Shown: in pieces, positions 1 through 6,699 of the stretch
Numbering within the stretch: the first letter of the stretch is position 1
Layout of the letters: each line of letters opens with the position of its first letter
DNA from: JAITVM01 sp031551135
GTDB lineage: Bacteria; Bacillota; Clostridia; Lachnospirales; JAITVM01
Length of the DNA: 23,099 nucleotides
Reading direction: 5' to 3'
Assembly: GCA_031551135.1 (NCBI GenBank)
Contig: JAVBOA010000049.1
Location: 1-23,099, forward strand
The notes under the pieces: model-generated
Database searches by the model: none
Told to the model about the DNA's origin: nothing
The model's input: the letters and a program-made list of their open reading frames with translations, nothing else
Made by a program: the position numbers and the translations under genes

Positions 1-107
1 GCTGATAAACATTCCATCTTTTTAATTGTTTATCAGCAAACATTTTCCGCTGTTTATAGGCAAGCATTAATGATTTTGTATTATAAATCATTAATGCGAC
101 CTATATA
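1..107 (+). repeat. Dispersed structured repeat, family B copy 1
   Basis: This copy matches 17734-17840 with only four differences in about 107 bases. It has a first hairpin (GCTGATAAAC 1-10 with GTTTATCAGC 28-37) and a second one (GCATTAATGATTT with AAATCATTAATGC), the second enclosed by TATAGG/CCTATA. The window starts inside the first stem, so the real left end lies outside. Its right end runs straight into a left-truncated family A repeat. No open reading frame fits it. It may be a MITE-like element or a structured RNA; the sequence does not decide. Confidence 0.8.
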
Positions 108-196
108 GAAAAAAATTTTTCACAGCGGAGCGTTTCGCGCAATGTTTCTAGCGCGAAATGAAATATTTTTTTCTATCCTTAATATTGAAAATAGTA
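106..196 (+). repeat. MITE-like palindromic repeat, family A copy 1 (left end missing)
   Basis: From TAGAAAAAAATTTTTCACAG onward this is nearly identical to 21495-21586, including the inner hairpin TTTCGCGC...GCGCGAAA and the right end GAAAATAGTA. The first 20 or so bases (TACTATTTTC and what follows) are missing and the family B repeat stands in their place. Compared with the other copies it is therefore a truncated or recombined member. Confidence 0.85.
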
Positions 197-206
197 TAAA
201 AGTTTG

Positions 207-233
207 AGGCGCGGCGTTTATTCGACGCGCCTT
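207..233. terminator. GC-rich hairpin, possible terminator
   Basis: AGGCGCG (207-213) pairs with CGCGCCT (226-232), with CG/CG continuing inside around a TTTATT loop. It is followed by TTAAAAAATT on the plus strand and by a short T-rich stretch on the minus strand. It stands out in AT-rich DNA and lies just before the gene at 259. It could end a transcript from outside the window, but the U-tract is weak on either strand. Confidence 0.4.
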
Positions 234-258
234 AAAAAATTCTTCAGCGGTGGTTTTT

Positions 259-1425
259 ATGATAAATTATGTTTTACAGTTTTTTAAAATTTTGAAAGAT
301 ATTATTGTTTCGGTGAAAAAATTTTTTATTGACTGCGTCGTCAGATTACATTTTTCAGCGAATTTGCTTTTTTACATAATTACGGTATTTTTGATAGCTC
401 TTTTATTAATCGATAAATTTTATTTCAACGAATATTATACAGCCTATATGCTGAGCTTATTGGCCGCAAAAAATTTAATGTACCCTCTTTTTTACAGCGG
501 AATTTTTATTGAAGAGCATCCAATTTTATTTTTTATTTTATTTATATTCGCTCTGCGTTTTTTAAGCAGACTCAAAAAAAAATATATACGGAAACTGCAT
601 GTTTTGTTTAAAAGCTCAAGAGCTTTTTTTCTGAGTTTATATTACATTGCTTTTATAACTTCAATAAATTTAATTATTTTGACAAGTGTGGCAGTCTGTT
701 TTACAAATATCATTACCAATAAATATATCATTAATTATAATAAGGCATTTTTCAGCGAAATCGGCAGCAGTTTTTCAGAGCAGATTCAAAATTTTCAGAA
801 TGCTTTTCTAAAAAACCGCGGTGTCGCTTATATCGCCCTGAATAAATTAATTTTTGATTTAGAGCAAGACCCTGATTATTTAGATACGCTTAAATTTAGT
901 GAACGCCTTAAATTATGCCATGAAATCAACGATTTAATTGATATTCAAAACGGACCGCTGACCCCAAACGAGCATTATTTGCGAAATTTATTAAATATTG
1001 CGCCGGAAACGCTCGCCGAAATGCTTGAGGAAATAAAAAATCCTGTTGATATAAAATGGACTCTTATGCCGCCCGAAAAATCCGCACTTCATATGTTCGG
1101 CGAAAACGGAGAATATAATTTGAAATTTGTTTCGGAAGACGGTTTTTTTGAAGCGGTTTATAATATCAGCGGTGAGCTTTTGACCGAAAATAATGATCCC
1201 GTAAATATGGGAACTTATAATTACGCCGACCCTATTTCCAATGCAAAAAAACATTCGACCTATGATGTTATGCCTTATTATCTTTGGGGAAATACCGAAT
1301 TTTCTAAGCCGAAACGAGATAGTGAAGCTCTTGTAAATCTTGAAAAATACTATAATAATAACGCGGCAATGGAACGATATTCTTATATACAGGAAAAAAT
1401 CGAAACCAGTTTTTATTCGGCTTGA
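259..1425 (+). CDS. Unrecognised membrane protein
   Basis: I do not recognise a family. The protein is 388 residues from the ATG at 259, chosen over the in-frame GTG at 250 because GGTGG (249-253) is then correctly spaced as a ribosome binding site. The N-terminal 160 residues are strongly hydrophobic, with likely membrane segments near 33-51, 88-103 and 123-150, a lysine/arginine-rich stretch (about 100-118) between the second and third, and aromatic residues throughout. The C-terminal 230 residues are soluble-looking, polar and acidic, and hold no motif I know. It stands alone: dispersed repeats lie upstream, and its stop codon overlaps the -35 box of the leuA T-box promoter. It may be a single-gene unit. 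Function unknown; coding confidence comes from length and normal composition. Confidence 0.75.
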   Translation: MINYVLQFFKILKDIIVSVKKFFIDCVVRLHFSANLLFYIITVFLIALLLIDKFYFNEYYTAYMLSLLAAKNLMYPLFYSGIFIEEHPILFFILFIFALRFLSRLKKKYIRKLHVLFKSSRAFFLSLYYIAFITSINLIILTSVAVCFTNIITNKYIINYNKAFFSEIGSSFSEQIQNFQNAFLKNRGVAYIALNKLIFDLEQDPDYLDTLKFSERLKLCHEINDLIDIQNGPLTPNEHYLRNLLNIAPETLAEMLEEIKNPVDIKWTLMPPEKSALHMFGENGEYNLKFVSEDGFFEAVYNISGELLTENNDPVNMGTYNYADPISNAKKHSTYDVMPYYLWGNTEFSKPKRDSEALVNLEKYYNNNAAMERYSYIQEKIETSFYSA

Positions 1426-1448
1426 CAGAAACCTTTATTTATGATAAT
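1422..1448 (+). promoter_or_regulatory. Putative sigma-A promoter for the leuA leader
   Basis: TTGACA (1422-1427) is a perfect -35 box overlapping the stop codon of the upstream gene. GATAAT (1443-1448) follows after 15 bases; TAATTT at 17 bases is the alternative -10. Transcription from here would begin just ahead of the T-box leader. Confidence 0.5.
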
Positions 1449-1455
1449 TTTATAT

Positions 1456-1735
1456 AAATTTAATATTCTAACGCAATGATTAGGAATAGTAGAAATTTGA
1501 CAATTTTCAGAGAGCTGTTGTTTGGTGCAAAACAGTATTTGTGACTTTTTGAACTCGCCTTTGAGCGGCAGGCTGAAATTTTTAGTAGGCACTGACGGCA
1601 ACCAACCGATATATTGGCAGGATATCGGCGTTTTTCGCCCGTATCTGTTTGAGTGTGCCCGATTTTGGGCAAATTAGAGTGGTACCACGGATTTTAGCTT
1701 TCGTCTCTTTGTAGAACGGGAGTTTTTTTTATGCA
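1456..1735 (+). promoter_or_regulatory. T-box leader of leuA, leucine type
   Basis: T-box riboswitches bind uncharged tRNA and let transcription pass an attenuator. Visible parts are the Stem I AG bulge AGAGAG (1509-1514), the distal stem CTGTT/AACAG (1515-1519 and 1530-1534) closing a GTTTGGTGCAA loop, and a specifier region GAACTCGC in which CTC (1554-1556, a Leu codon) is in the usual place. Further helices are CCGATAT/ATATCGG and GCCC/GGGC. The T-box AGAGTGGTACCACGG (1676-1690) comes next, followed by the terminator stem CTTTCGT/ACGGGAG (1698-1704, 1716-1722) and eight Ts. The CTC specifier fits a leucine biosynthesis gene. Bounds of the 5' end are approximate. Confidence 0.93.
1698..1730 (+). 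terminator. T-box-controlled attenuator before leuA
   Basis: CTTTCGT pairs with ACGGGAG (including two G-U pairs) and is followed by TTTTTTTT. It lies directly after the T-box sequence, so it is the stem expected to be replaced by the antiterminator when uncharged leucine tRNA binds. Confidence 0.85.
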
Positions 1736-1761
1736 GAAAATAAAAATATGGAGGTTATATT

Positions 1762-3411
1762 ATGAGTTATAAAAAATATGTTCCTTTTCCGACTGTTGAA
1801 TTGAAAAACCGCAAATGGCCGAATAATTCTATTAAAAAAGCACCGCTTTGGTGCAGCGTGGATTTGAGAGACGGTAACCAAGCTCTTGTAACACCAATGA
1901 ATTTGGAAAAGAAAATCGATTTTTTTAATTTTCTTGTCAAAATGGGATTTAAAGAAATTGAAATCGGTTTTCCTGCCGCTTCCGAAACCGAATTTATTTT
2001 TGCCAGAACATTAATCGAACAAAATCTGATTCCCGACGATGTTTCCATACAAGTTTTAACACAATCCAGAGAGCATATAATTGAGCGGACTTATGAGGCA
2101 CTCGCCGGAGCAAAAAAAGCAATTGTGCATTTATATAATTCTACTTCAACATTGCAGCGTGATGTTGTTTTTGGCAAAAACAAAGACGAAATAAAAGAAA
2201 TTGCTACTTTCGGGGCAAGCCTCCTAAAAAAATTCGCCAAAGAATACGGAGAAGAGCGCTTTACATTTGAATATTCTCCGGAGAGTTTTACCGGCACGGA
2301 ACTTGATTATGCCGCCGAAGTTTGCAACGCTGTAATAGATATTTTTAAACCGACAAAAGAGCGCAAATTGATCATTAATCTGCCTTCTACGGTTGAAATG
2401 TCCATGCCGAATATCTACGCCGACCGAATTGAATATATGTGTGAAAATTTAAACGAGCGTGAAAATATTATTGTCAGCGTGCATACCCATAACGACCGCG
2501 GAACAGCCGTAGCCTCCTCAGAATTGGCAATTTTGGCAGGCGCAGACCGTGTGGAGGGTACGCTTTTCGGAAACGGAGAACGCACAGGAAATGCTGATAT
2601 TTTGAATCTTGCGCTGAATTTATATTCTCAAGGCATAGACCCGAATTTAGATTTTTCGAATATGTCAGATATTGTTGATATTTATGAAGAATCTACAGAA
2701 ATTCAAGTTCACCCGCGACATCCATATGCAGGCGAATTGGTTTATACAGCTTTTTCAGGCTCTCATCAGGATGCTATCAAAAAAGGTATGCAGAAAATGA
2801 CCGCAGACGCAGAAATTTGGCAAGTTCCTTATCTTCCTGTAGACCCGAAAGATTTCGGACGCTCTTACGACCCGATTATCCGTATAAATTCGCAATCCGG
2901 AAAAGGCGGCGTGAGCTATATACTAGAGCAAAATTACGGGATTATTGTTCCGAAAGCTATGCAGGCTGATTTCGGCAAAATTATTACAAATGTTTCGGAT
3001 AGCTCAAATAAAGAACTTTTGCCTGATGAAATTTATCAGATTTTCAGAAATTCTTATGTTAATTACGAATCAAAGCTTGCTCTTGTTTCCTATAACGAGG
3101 TTACGAACGGCGATTCGAAATTGGAATGCGTTATCTCTTTAAACGGCACAGAAAAAAATATCTCCGGCGACGGAAACGGTATTCTGGATAGTTTCAGCAA
3201 AGCAATACAAAAAGAGCTTGGGATAAATTTTGAAATCTCAAATTATAACGAACACTCGCTTGAATACGGTACAAAATCTAGGGCTATTACCTATATTCAT
3301 ATTTTGGATGAGAATAAAAACCCTTATTTCGGCGCAGGATTGAGCACAAGTATTTCTAAATCATCTTTAAAAGCTTTGGTTTCGGCTATCAATAAAATTT
3401 TGGATAAATAA
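1762..3411 (+). CDS. leuA: 2-isopropylmalate synthase
   Basis: Catalyses the first committed step of leucine synthesis, condensing acetyl-CoA with 2-ketoisovalerate in the cytoplasm. The 549-residue protein has the HMGL-like TIM barrel with DLRDGNQ (34-40) and the metal-binding HTHNDRG (241-247), then GNGERTGNAD. Its C-terminal region (about 425-549) matches the LeuA allosteric dimer domain that binds leucine. The N-terminus (YVPFPTVELKNRKWP, then APLWCSVDLRDGNQ) is that of the yeast/actinobacterial class of the enzyme rather than the shorter common bacterial class. GGAGG at 1750-1754 precedes the ATG. It stands alone after the leucine T-box, so leucine starvation should raise it both transcriptionally and by relief of feedback. 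No leuBCD genes are in the window. Confidence 0.96.
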   Translation: MSYKKYVPFPTVELKNRKWPNNSIKKAPLWCSVDLRDGNQALVTPMNLEKKIDFFNFLVKMGFKEIEIGFPAASETEFIFARTLIEQNLIPDDVSIQVLTQSREHIIERTYEALAGAKKAIVHLYNSTSTLQRDVVFGKNKDEIKEIATFGASLLKKFAKEYGEERFTFEYSPESFTGTELDYAAEVCNAVIDIFKPTKERKLIINLPSTVEMSMPNIYADRIEYMCENLNERENIIVSVHTHNDRGTAVASSELAILAGADRVEGTLFGNGERTGNADILNLALNLYSQGIDPNLDFSNMSDIVDIYEESTEIQVHPRHPYAGELVYTAFSGSHQDAIKKGMQKMTADAEIWQVPYLPVDPKDFGRSYDPIIRINSQSGKGGVSYILEQNYGIIVPKAMQADFGKIITNVSDSSNKELLPDEIYQIFRNSYVNYESKLALVSYNEVTNGDSKLECVISLNGTEKNISGDGNGILDSFSKAIQKELGINFEISNYNEHSLEYGTKSRAITYIHILDENKNPYFGAGLSTSISKSSLKALVSAINKILDK

Positions 3412-3424
3412 ATCTTTTGATCTG

Positions 3425-3477
3425 TATAGCAATTTTATTTTTTGAGCCTACGGAATTAAGAAAATGAAACTGCTATA
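3425..3477. repeat. Short inverted-repeat element, family C copy 1
   Basis: TATAGCAATTTTATTTT (3425-3441) is repeated inverted as AAAATGAAACTGCTATA (3461-3477), 15 of 17 positions complementary, enclosing about 19 bases. The same right end, AAAATGAAACTGCTATA, recurs at 12429-12445. It lies just after the leuA stop codon and has no U-tract, so it reads better as a miniature element than as a terminator. Confidence 0.75.
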
Positions 3478-3490
3478 TGCTTTGTTTCGT

Positions 3491-3519
3491 TTGTTTATGA
3501 CATGTATTTAGTGTATAAT
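3491..3519 (+). promoter_or_regulatory. Putative promoter of the SGNH-like gene
   Basis: TTGTTT (3491-3496) and a perfect TATAAT (3514-3519) are 17 bases apart. The start would give a leader of about 125 bases that contains the inverted repeat at 3532-3622 before the gene at 3652. Confidence 0.5.
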
Positions 3520-3531
3520 GTATTTGATTTT

Positions 3532-3622
3532 AATCGCGATTATCATATTTAAAAATGATATTGACACTATTTCCATTTTCTCTATCCTTTAGAATGGAAA
3601 TAGTATCAATATTCTCGCGATT
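3532..3622. repeat. Nested inverted repeat, short relative of family A
   Basis: The inner arms, ATATTGACACTATTTCCATT (3558-3577) and AATGGAAATAGTATCAATAT (3593-3612), are complementary at 19 of 20 positions. Outer arms AATCGCGA (3532-3539) and TCGCGATT (3615-3622) pair perfectly. The core TACTATTTCC and the internal TCTATCCTTTA echo family A ends (TACTATTTTC, TCTATCCTTA), so this looks like a family A derivative without the GC-rich middle. It would lie in the 5' leader of the following gene. Confidence 0.7.
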
Positions 3623-3651
3623 TTGCAAATCTAATAGGGGGACAGGATTAC

Positions 3652-4761
3652 ATGGGTAAATGGAGGAATCAATTATTTAAATCCAAAGGCAAAACAATTC
3701 TAATAATCACCATTGATATAATTCTAGTTGTGCTTATTTTTGTGATTTTATATTTTTACCTTAATGAAAAACAGAAAAAATCCGAAGAGCTGGAAGCAAT
3801 TGCGGCAAACGCAAGAATAGAGCGCAGAAATGCTGAAAATGCCGAGCTTGAAGCCAAAAATGCCGAACAAGCATATAAAGATGAAATATTATCACGGATT
3901 CCGGGAATTGTATGTTGGGGAGACGACTTAACAGCCGGCTCTGAAGCCGTAAAAACTCCGTATCCTGCGGTAGTTGATGAGCTTATGCAAGAAAATAATT
4001 ATTTCATTCCAATTGTAAATATGGGTGTTGACGGAGAAAGCTCAAAAACAATTCTTGCACGCACCGGAGCGTTGAAAATTGTTTTGGGCAAAACAGTTGA
4101 TATTCCCGAAAATAAATCCCCTGTAAAAATCAGAATCCTTGCCTCCGACGGCAGTGAAATTTCGCCTTTATTAGGCGGAACTCGAGGATTTGAAGAGCTT
4201 AGTTTAAATAATGTAGAGGGCGAATTAACGCTCGTTTTGAATGATAATTTAAACGACGAATACGCTTATTATTTTAAACGGAAAGAATCCGGCTCGCCTT
4301 TTAGAGCTGAGGCAGGAAGCAGAATTATGAATTCGGGGTCGTATCTTTACAATGATTATACCCCAATAATCTCCATAGGTTCAAACGGCGGCTGGAATGA
4401 CGACGTGCAGGAATTGATTAAACAACAGCAAATGATTTTGGATACATGCGTAAAAAATAAAGACAATTTTCTGATACTTGGATTAATCGAAGGCTCTGAA
4501 GAAACTATGACTGAACATGAAGCAGCATTGTCCGAAAAATGGGGCAATCATTATATAAATTTAAGAGAATACCTCAGCGATATAAATACCCTTCAAAAAT
4601 TCGGAATAACTCCAAGTGAAACAGATATGCAAGAAATTGAGCAAGGGATAATTCCCGAATGCATGTTTATCGATGCCAAAAATCTCAATGAAATTGCAAA
4701 TAAAGCGATTGGCGATTTGATATACAATAAATTAATTGAGTATAAATATATTGAAAAATAG
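3652..4761 (+). CDS. Membrane-anchored SGNH-hydrolase-like protein, catalytic residues replaced
   Basis: The protein has 369 residues: a single N-terminal membrane segment (about 16-37), a charged, alanine/glutamate-rich likely coiled coil (about 40-78), then an SGNH (GDSL) fold expected outside the cell. The blocks are recognisable. Block I is VCWGDDLTAGS (87-97), where the nucleophile of GDSL is Asp92. The block II glycine is in NMGVDGES (123-130). Block III is IGSNGG (242-247) with Asn245. Block V is DAKNLNEI (341-348), where the usual D-x-x-H has Asn344 for His. Loss of both Ser and His suggests a non-hydrolytic, perhaps glycan-binding, role; this is inference. A putative promoter and a palindromic leader precede it and a terminator hairpin follows, so it is probably monocistronic. 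The ATG follows AGGGGGACAGG. Confidence 0.8.
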   Translation: MGKWRNQLFKSKGKTILIITIDIILVVLIFVILYFYLNEKQKKSEELEAIAANARIERRNAENAELEAKNAEQAYKDEILSRIPGIVCWGDDLTAGSEAVKTPYPAVVDELMQENNYFIPIVNMGVDGESSKTILARTGALKIVLGKTVDIPENKSPVKIRILASDGSEISPLLGGTRGFEELSLNNVEGELTLVLNDNLNDEYAYYFKRKESGSPFRAEAGSRIMNSGSYLYNDYTPIISIGSNGGWNDDVQELIKQQQMILDTCVKNKDNFLILGLIEGSEETMTEHEAALSEKWGNHYINLREYLSDINTLQKFGITPSETDMQEIEQGIIPECMFIDAKNLNEIANKAIGDLIYNKLIEYKYIEK

Positions 4762-4771
4762 AAATTTTAAA

Positions 4772-4803
4772 AGAGCGTTCCGAAATTTTTTTCGAAACGC
4801 TCT
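4772..4803. terminator. Bidirectional intrinsic terminator
   Basis: AGAGCGTTCCG (4772-4782) pairs with CGAAACGCTCT (4793-4803) with one mismatch. It lies between the convergent 3' ends of the SGNH-like gene and tyrS. On the minus strand the stem is followed by TTTTAAAATTTC, the better U-tract, so it probably mainly ends the tyrS transcript. Confidence 0.75.
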
Positions 4804-4819
4804 GATTATTTCAAATATA

Positions 4820-4851
4820 ATACTATTTTCATTTTGAATTGAAAATAGTAT
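4820..4851. repeat. Mini inverted repeat made of family A ends
   Basis: ATACTATTTTCA (4820-4831) and TGAAAATAGTAT (4840-4851) are a perfect 12-bp inverted repeat around eight bases. These are the outer ends of family A with the interior gone. It sits five bases after the tyrS stop. Confidence 0.8.
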
Positions 4852-4856
4852 AAATC

Positions 4857-6083
4857 TCACACAAGTACGACTTTCAAGAATACCTTTTTACCTTTTTGAA
4901 TCAAAATTTCATTATCTTTAAAATCGGAAATTGAAATACTTCTTTCAATCGACTCGACTTTTTCTTCATTAACTTTTATTCCGCCCTGCTCCACAAGCCG
5001 ACGGCCTTCTGAGCGTGATGGAGTCAAATTGACTTTCTGCAATAGCTCCAGAATATTTAAGCTCTCTCCGAATTCTTCTGCCGAAAGCTCAAAGTTTGGA
5101 ATAGATTCCGAATTTTTCGCTCCAGAAAAAAGCGATTTCGCCGCATCGAGAGCTTTTTGCGCCTCTTCTTCCGAATGAACGATTTTTGTAACTTCATATG
5201 CCAAAATTTCTTTAGCTTTATTTATTTCACTGCCTTCCAGTTTTCCGAGTTCTTCGATTTCTTCCATCGGCAAATATGTCAGAAGCGATAAACATTTTTT
5301 AACATCGGAATCGTCGATATTTCTCCAGTATTGAAAAAACTCGAAAGGAGATGTTTTATTCGGGTCAAGCCAAATTGCGCCCGCCATTGATTTCCCCATT
5401 TTTTGACCATCGCTTTTAGTTAAAAGTTTAAAAGTCATACCGTAAGCGTTTTTATTTTCGACGCGTCTGATAAGCTCAACCCCTGCCAAAATATTCGACC
5501 ATTGGTCTGAGCCGCCGAGCTGCATTACGCAATCGAAACGGCGGTTTAATTCCAGAAAATCATACGCCTGCATTAACATATAGTTAAATTCAAAAAATGT
5601 AAGACCTTTTTCAAAACGAGTTTTGTAAGCATCCGCTGTAAGCATGCGGTTTACAGAAAAATGCACGCCGTAGGTCCGAATAAAATCTACATATTTTAAA
5701 TCCAAAAGCCATTCGGCATTATTTATCAAAATTGCTTTATCATCAGCAAAATCAATAAATTTTGATAATTGGCTTTTGAAATTATTAACGTTATTTTGAA
5801 TTTCATCATTCGCCATCAATCTCCGCAGATCTGTACGGTCTGTAGGGTCTCCGACCATTCCTGTGCCGCCGCCTACCAGCGCAATCGGCCTGTGTCCGGC
5901 TTTTTGCAAATGCGACATCGCCATAACAGTAAGAAAATGTCCGACTGTCAAGCTATCCGCCGTCGGGTCAAATCCTATATAAAATGTAATTTTCTCTTTT
6001 TCGAAAAGTTCTTTTATTTCCGGCTCATGCGTGAGCTGCTCTATAAATCCGCGTTCGGTTAAAACATCTAATGCCGTTTTCAT
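4857..6083 (-). CDS. tyrS: Tyrosyl-tRNA synthetase
   Basis: Attaches tyrosine to its tRNA in the cytoplasm; class I synthetase. The 408-residue protein carries YIGFDPTADSL (35-45), the first signature as TVGH (47-50, with Thr instead of the first His), VGGGTGMVGDPT (70-81), MQLGGSDQWSN (187-197) and KMGKS (228-232) as the KMSKS loop. A C-terminal S4 RNA-binding domain (about residues 340-408, SRSEGRRLVEQGGIKVNEEKV region) completes it. I chose the ATG at 6083 over the one six bases upstream because AAAAGGAG then has a spacing of 7; a longer reading into the leader is in-frame but is untranslated T-box sequence. Expression should respond to uncharged tyrosine tRNA through the leader at 6112-6468. 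Confidence 0.96.
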   Translation of the reverse strand: MKTALDVLTERGFIEQLTHEPEIKELFEKEKITFYIGFDPTADSLTVGHFLTVMAMSHLQKAGHRPIALVGGGTGMVGDPTDRTDLRRLMANDEIQNNVNNFKSQLSKFIDFADDKAILINNAEWLLDLKYVDFIRTYGVHFSVNRMLTADAYKTRFEKGLTFFEFNYMLMQAYDFLELNRRFDCVMQLGGSDQWSNILAGVELIRRVENKNAYGMTFKLLTKSDGQKMGKSMAGAIWLDPNKTSPFEFFQYWRNIDDSDVKKCLSLLTYLPMEEIEELGKLEGSEINKAKEILAYEVTKIVHSEEEAQKALDAAKSLFSGAKNSESIPNFELSAEEFGESLNILELLQKVNLTPSRSEGRRLVEQGGIKVNEEKVESIERSISISDFKDNEILIQKGKKVFLKVVLV

Positions 6084-6111
6084 AATCATTCTCCTTTTAT
6101 AAAATTTGGCA

Positions 6112-6152
6112 ATAAAAAAGGCTCTCTCCATCTGTTTAAGGACGAGAAAGCC
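6112..6152 (-). terminator. T-box-controlled attenuator before tyrS
   Basis: On the minus strand GGCTTTCTC (6152-6144) pairs with GAGAGAGCC (6128-6120) with one G-U pair, and CTTTTTTATT follows. It comes immediately after the T-box motif. Confidence 0.88.
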
Positions 6153-6281
6153 GTGATACCACCTTAGTTCGCGTTTTAAAGAAAACGCCTCAATTTGTTT
6201 AACGCACAAAAAACGCCCATCGGGGATGCTCAAAAGTCGTAATTTCAAAATATGTGCTGAGGATTTTTCACCGAATGATAA

Positions 6282-6393
6282 TACTATTTTCAATATAAAG
6301 GATAGAAAAAAATATTTCATTTCGCGCTAGAAACATTGCGCGAAACGCTCCGCTGTGAAAAATTTTTTTCTACTTATCAAAATGAAAATAGTA
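6282..6393 (-). repeat. MITE-like palindromic repeat, family A copy 2, inside tyrS leader
   Basis: Ends TACTATTTTC (6282-6291) and GAAAATAGTA (6384-6393). The terminal arms are imperfect inverted repeats of about 38 bases, ending in TAGAAAAAAATATTTCA on one side and its near-complement on the other. The inner hairpin is TTTCGCGC...GCGCGAAA with a ten-base loop. Orientation is opposite to the copies at 106 and 21474. Confidence 0.9.
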
Positions 6394-6475
6394 TAAATAT
6401 CACTTCAATCCACTCTCTGAATTTGTAACCATATTTATAAAAAACTTCGTCAATGCATTATATATAATTTGTAAA

Positions 6476-6504
6476 ATCATAGCATAAACCAAATATAAAG
6501 TCAA
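6476..6504 (-). promoter_or_regulatory. Sigma-A promoter for the tyrS leader
   Basis: On the minus strand TTGACT (6504-6499) and TATGAT (6481-6476) are exactly 17 bases apart. It precedes the first T-box helix by about 30 bases. Confidence 0.75.
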
Positions 6505-6633
6505 GACAGTGCTTGATTTTTCCGCTTCTGCCATTCTACAAAAATTTCTCGGCTCTATTTAGCATTTCCTGATTCCTCAAAAAAAATCCCTTTAATTCAC
6601 TTATTTAAATCTATACAAATTTTATACATGTTG

Positions 6634-6663
6634 TTGACTAAGCGTATTTATATATTATATAAT
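6634..6663 (+). promoter_or_regulatory. Sigma-A promoter for the yicC-rpoZ run
   Basis: TTGACT (6634-6639) and TATAAT (6658-6663) are 18 bases apart, about 37 bases before the yicC start. The rest of the divergent tyrS-yicC gap (6505-6633) is AT-rich and shows nothing else that I can name. Confidence 0.6.
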
Positions 6664-6699
6664 AACTTTCAATATTGAGTGAAACTGAGGTTAAATTTA

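Larger units (their letters stand above)
6112..6468 (-). promoter_or_regulatory. T-box leader of tyrS, tyrosine type, interrupted by a family A repeat
   Basis: Read on the minus strand. The proximal helix AAATATG/CATATTT (plus-strand 6430-6436 and 6248-6254) flanks a specifier loop with TAC (6239-6241, a Tyr codon). The AG bulge AGAGAG is at 6413-6418, and the distal helix GGATT/AATCC pairs 6407-6411 with 6261-6265, followed by GGTGAAA. A GCGTTTT/AAAACGC stem III, the T-box AAGGTGGTATCACGG (6151-6165) and the attenuator follow. A complete 112-bp family A repeat (6282-6393) sits in the apical part of Stem I. The 5' end is set from the promoter. Confidence 0.92.

Noticed and set aside
1..196. 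CRISPR array
   Set aside because: The repeats are long, dispersed over the window and palindromic, without regular spacers.
991..1254. Minus-strand reading frame inside the membrane protein gene
   Set aside because: No ribosome binding site or recognisable domain; it is a by-product of the plus-strand gene. The same holds for the many other antisense frames, for example 2091-2297, 9964-10254 and 16605-16949.
1413..1672. Small minus-strand frames over the leuA leader
   Set aside because: They cover the T-box structure, which fully explains the sequence.
2945..3142. Out-of-frame small frame inside leuA
   Set aside because: It overlaps the leuA dimer domain in another frame and has no features of a gene.
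5769..6062. 97-residue plus-strand frame inside tyrS
   Set aside because: It is antisense to the conserved synthetase active-site region, with no binding site.
6084..6320. N-terminal extension of the tyrosyl-tRNA synthetase
   Set aside because: The frame stays open upstream, but the sequence is the T-box leader with its attenuator and a repeat, and the AAAAGGAG site fits the ATG at 6083.
6282..6393. Insertion sequence with transposase
   Set aside because: The element is only 112 bp with no coding capacity, and no transposase is in the window.
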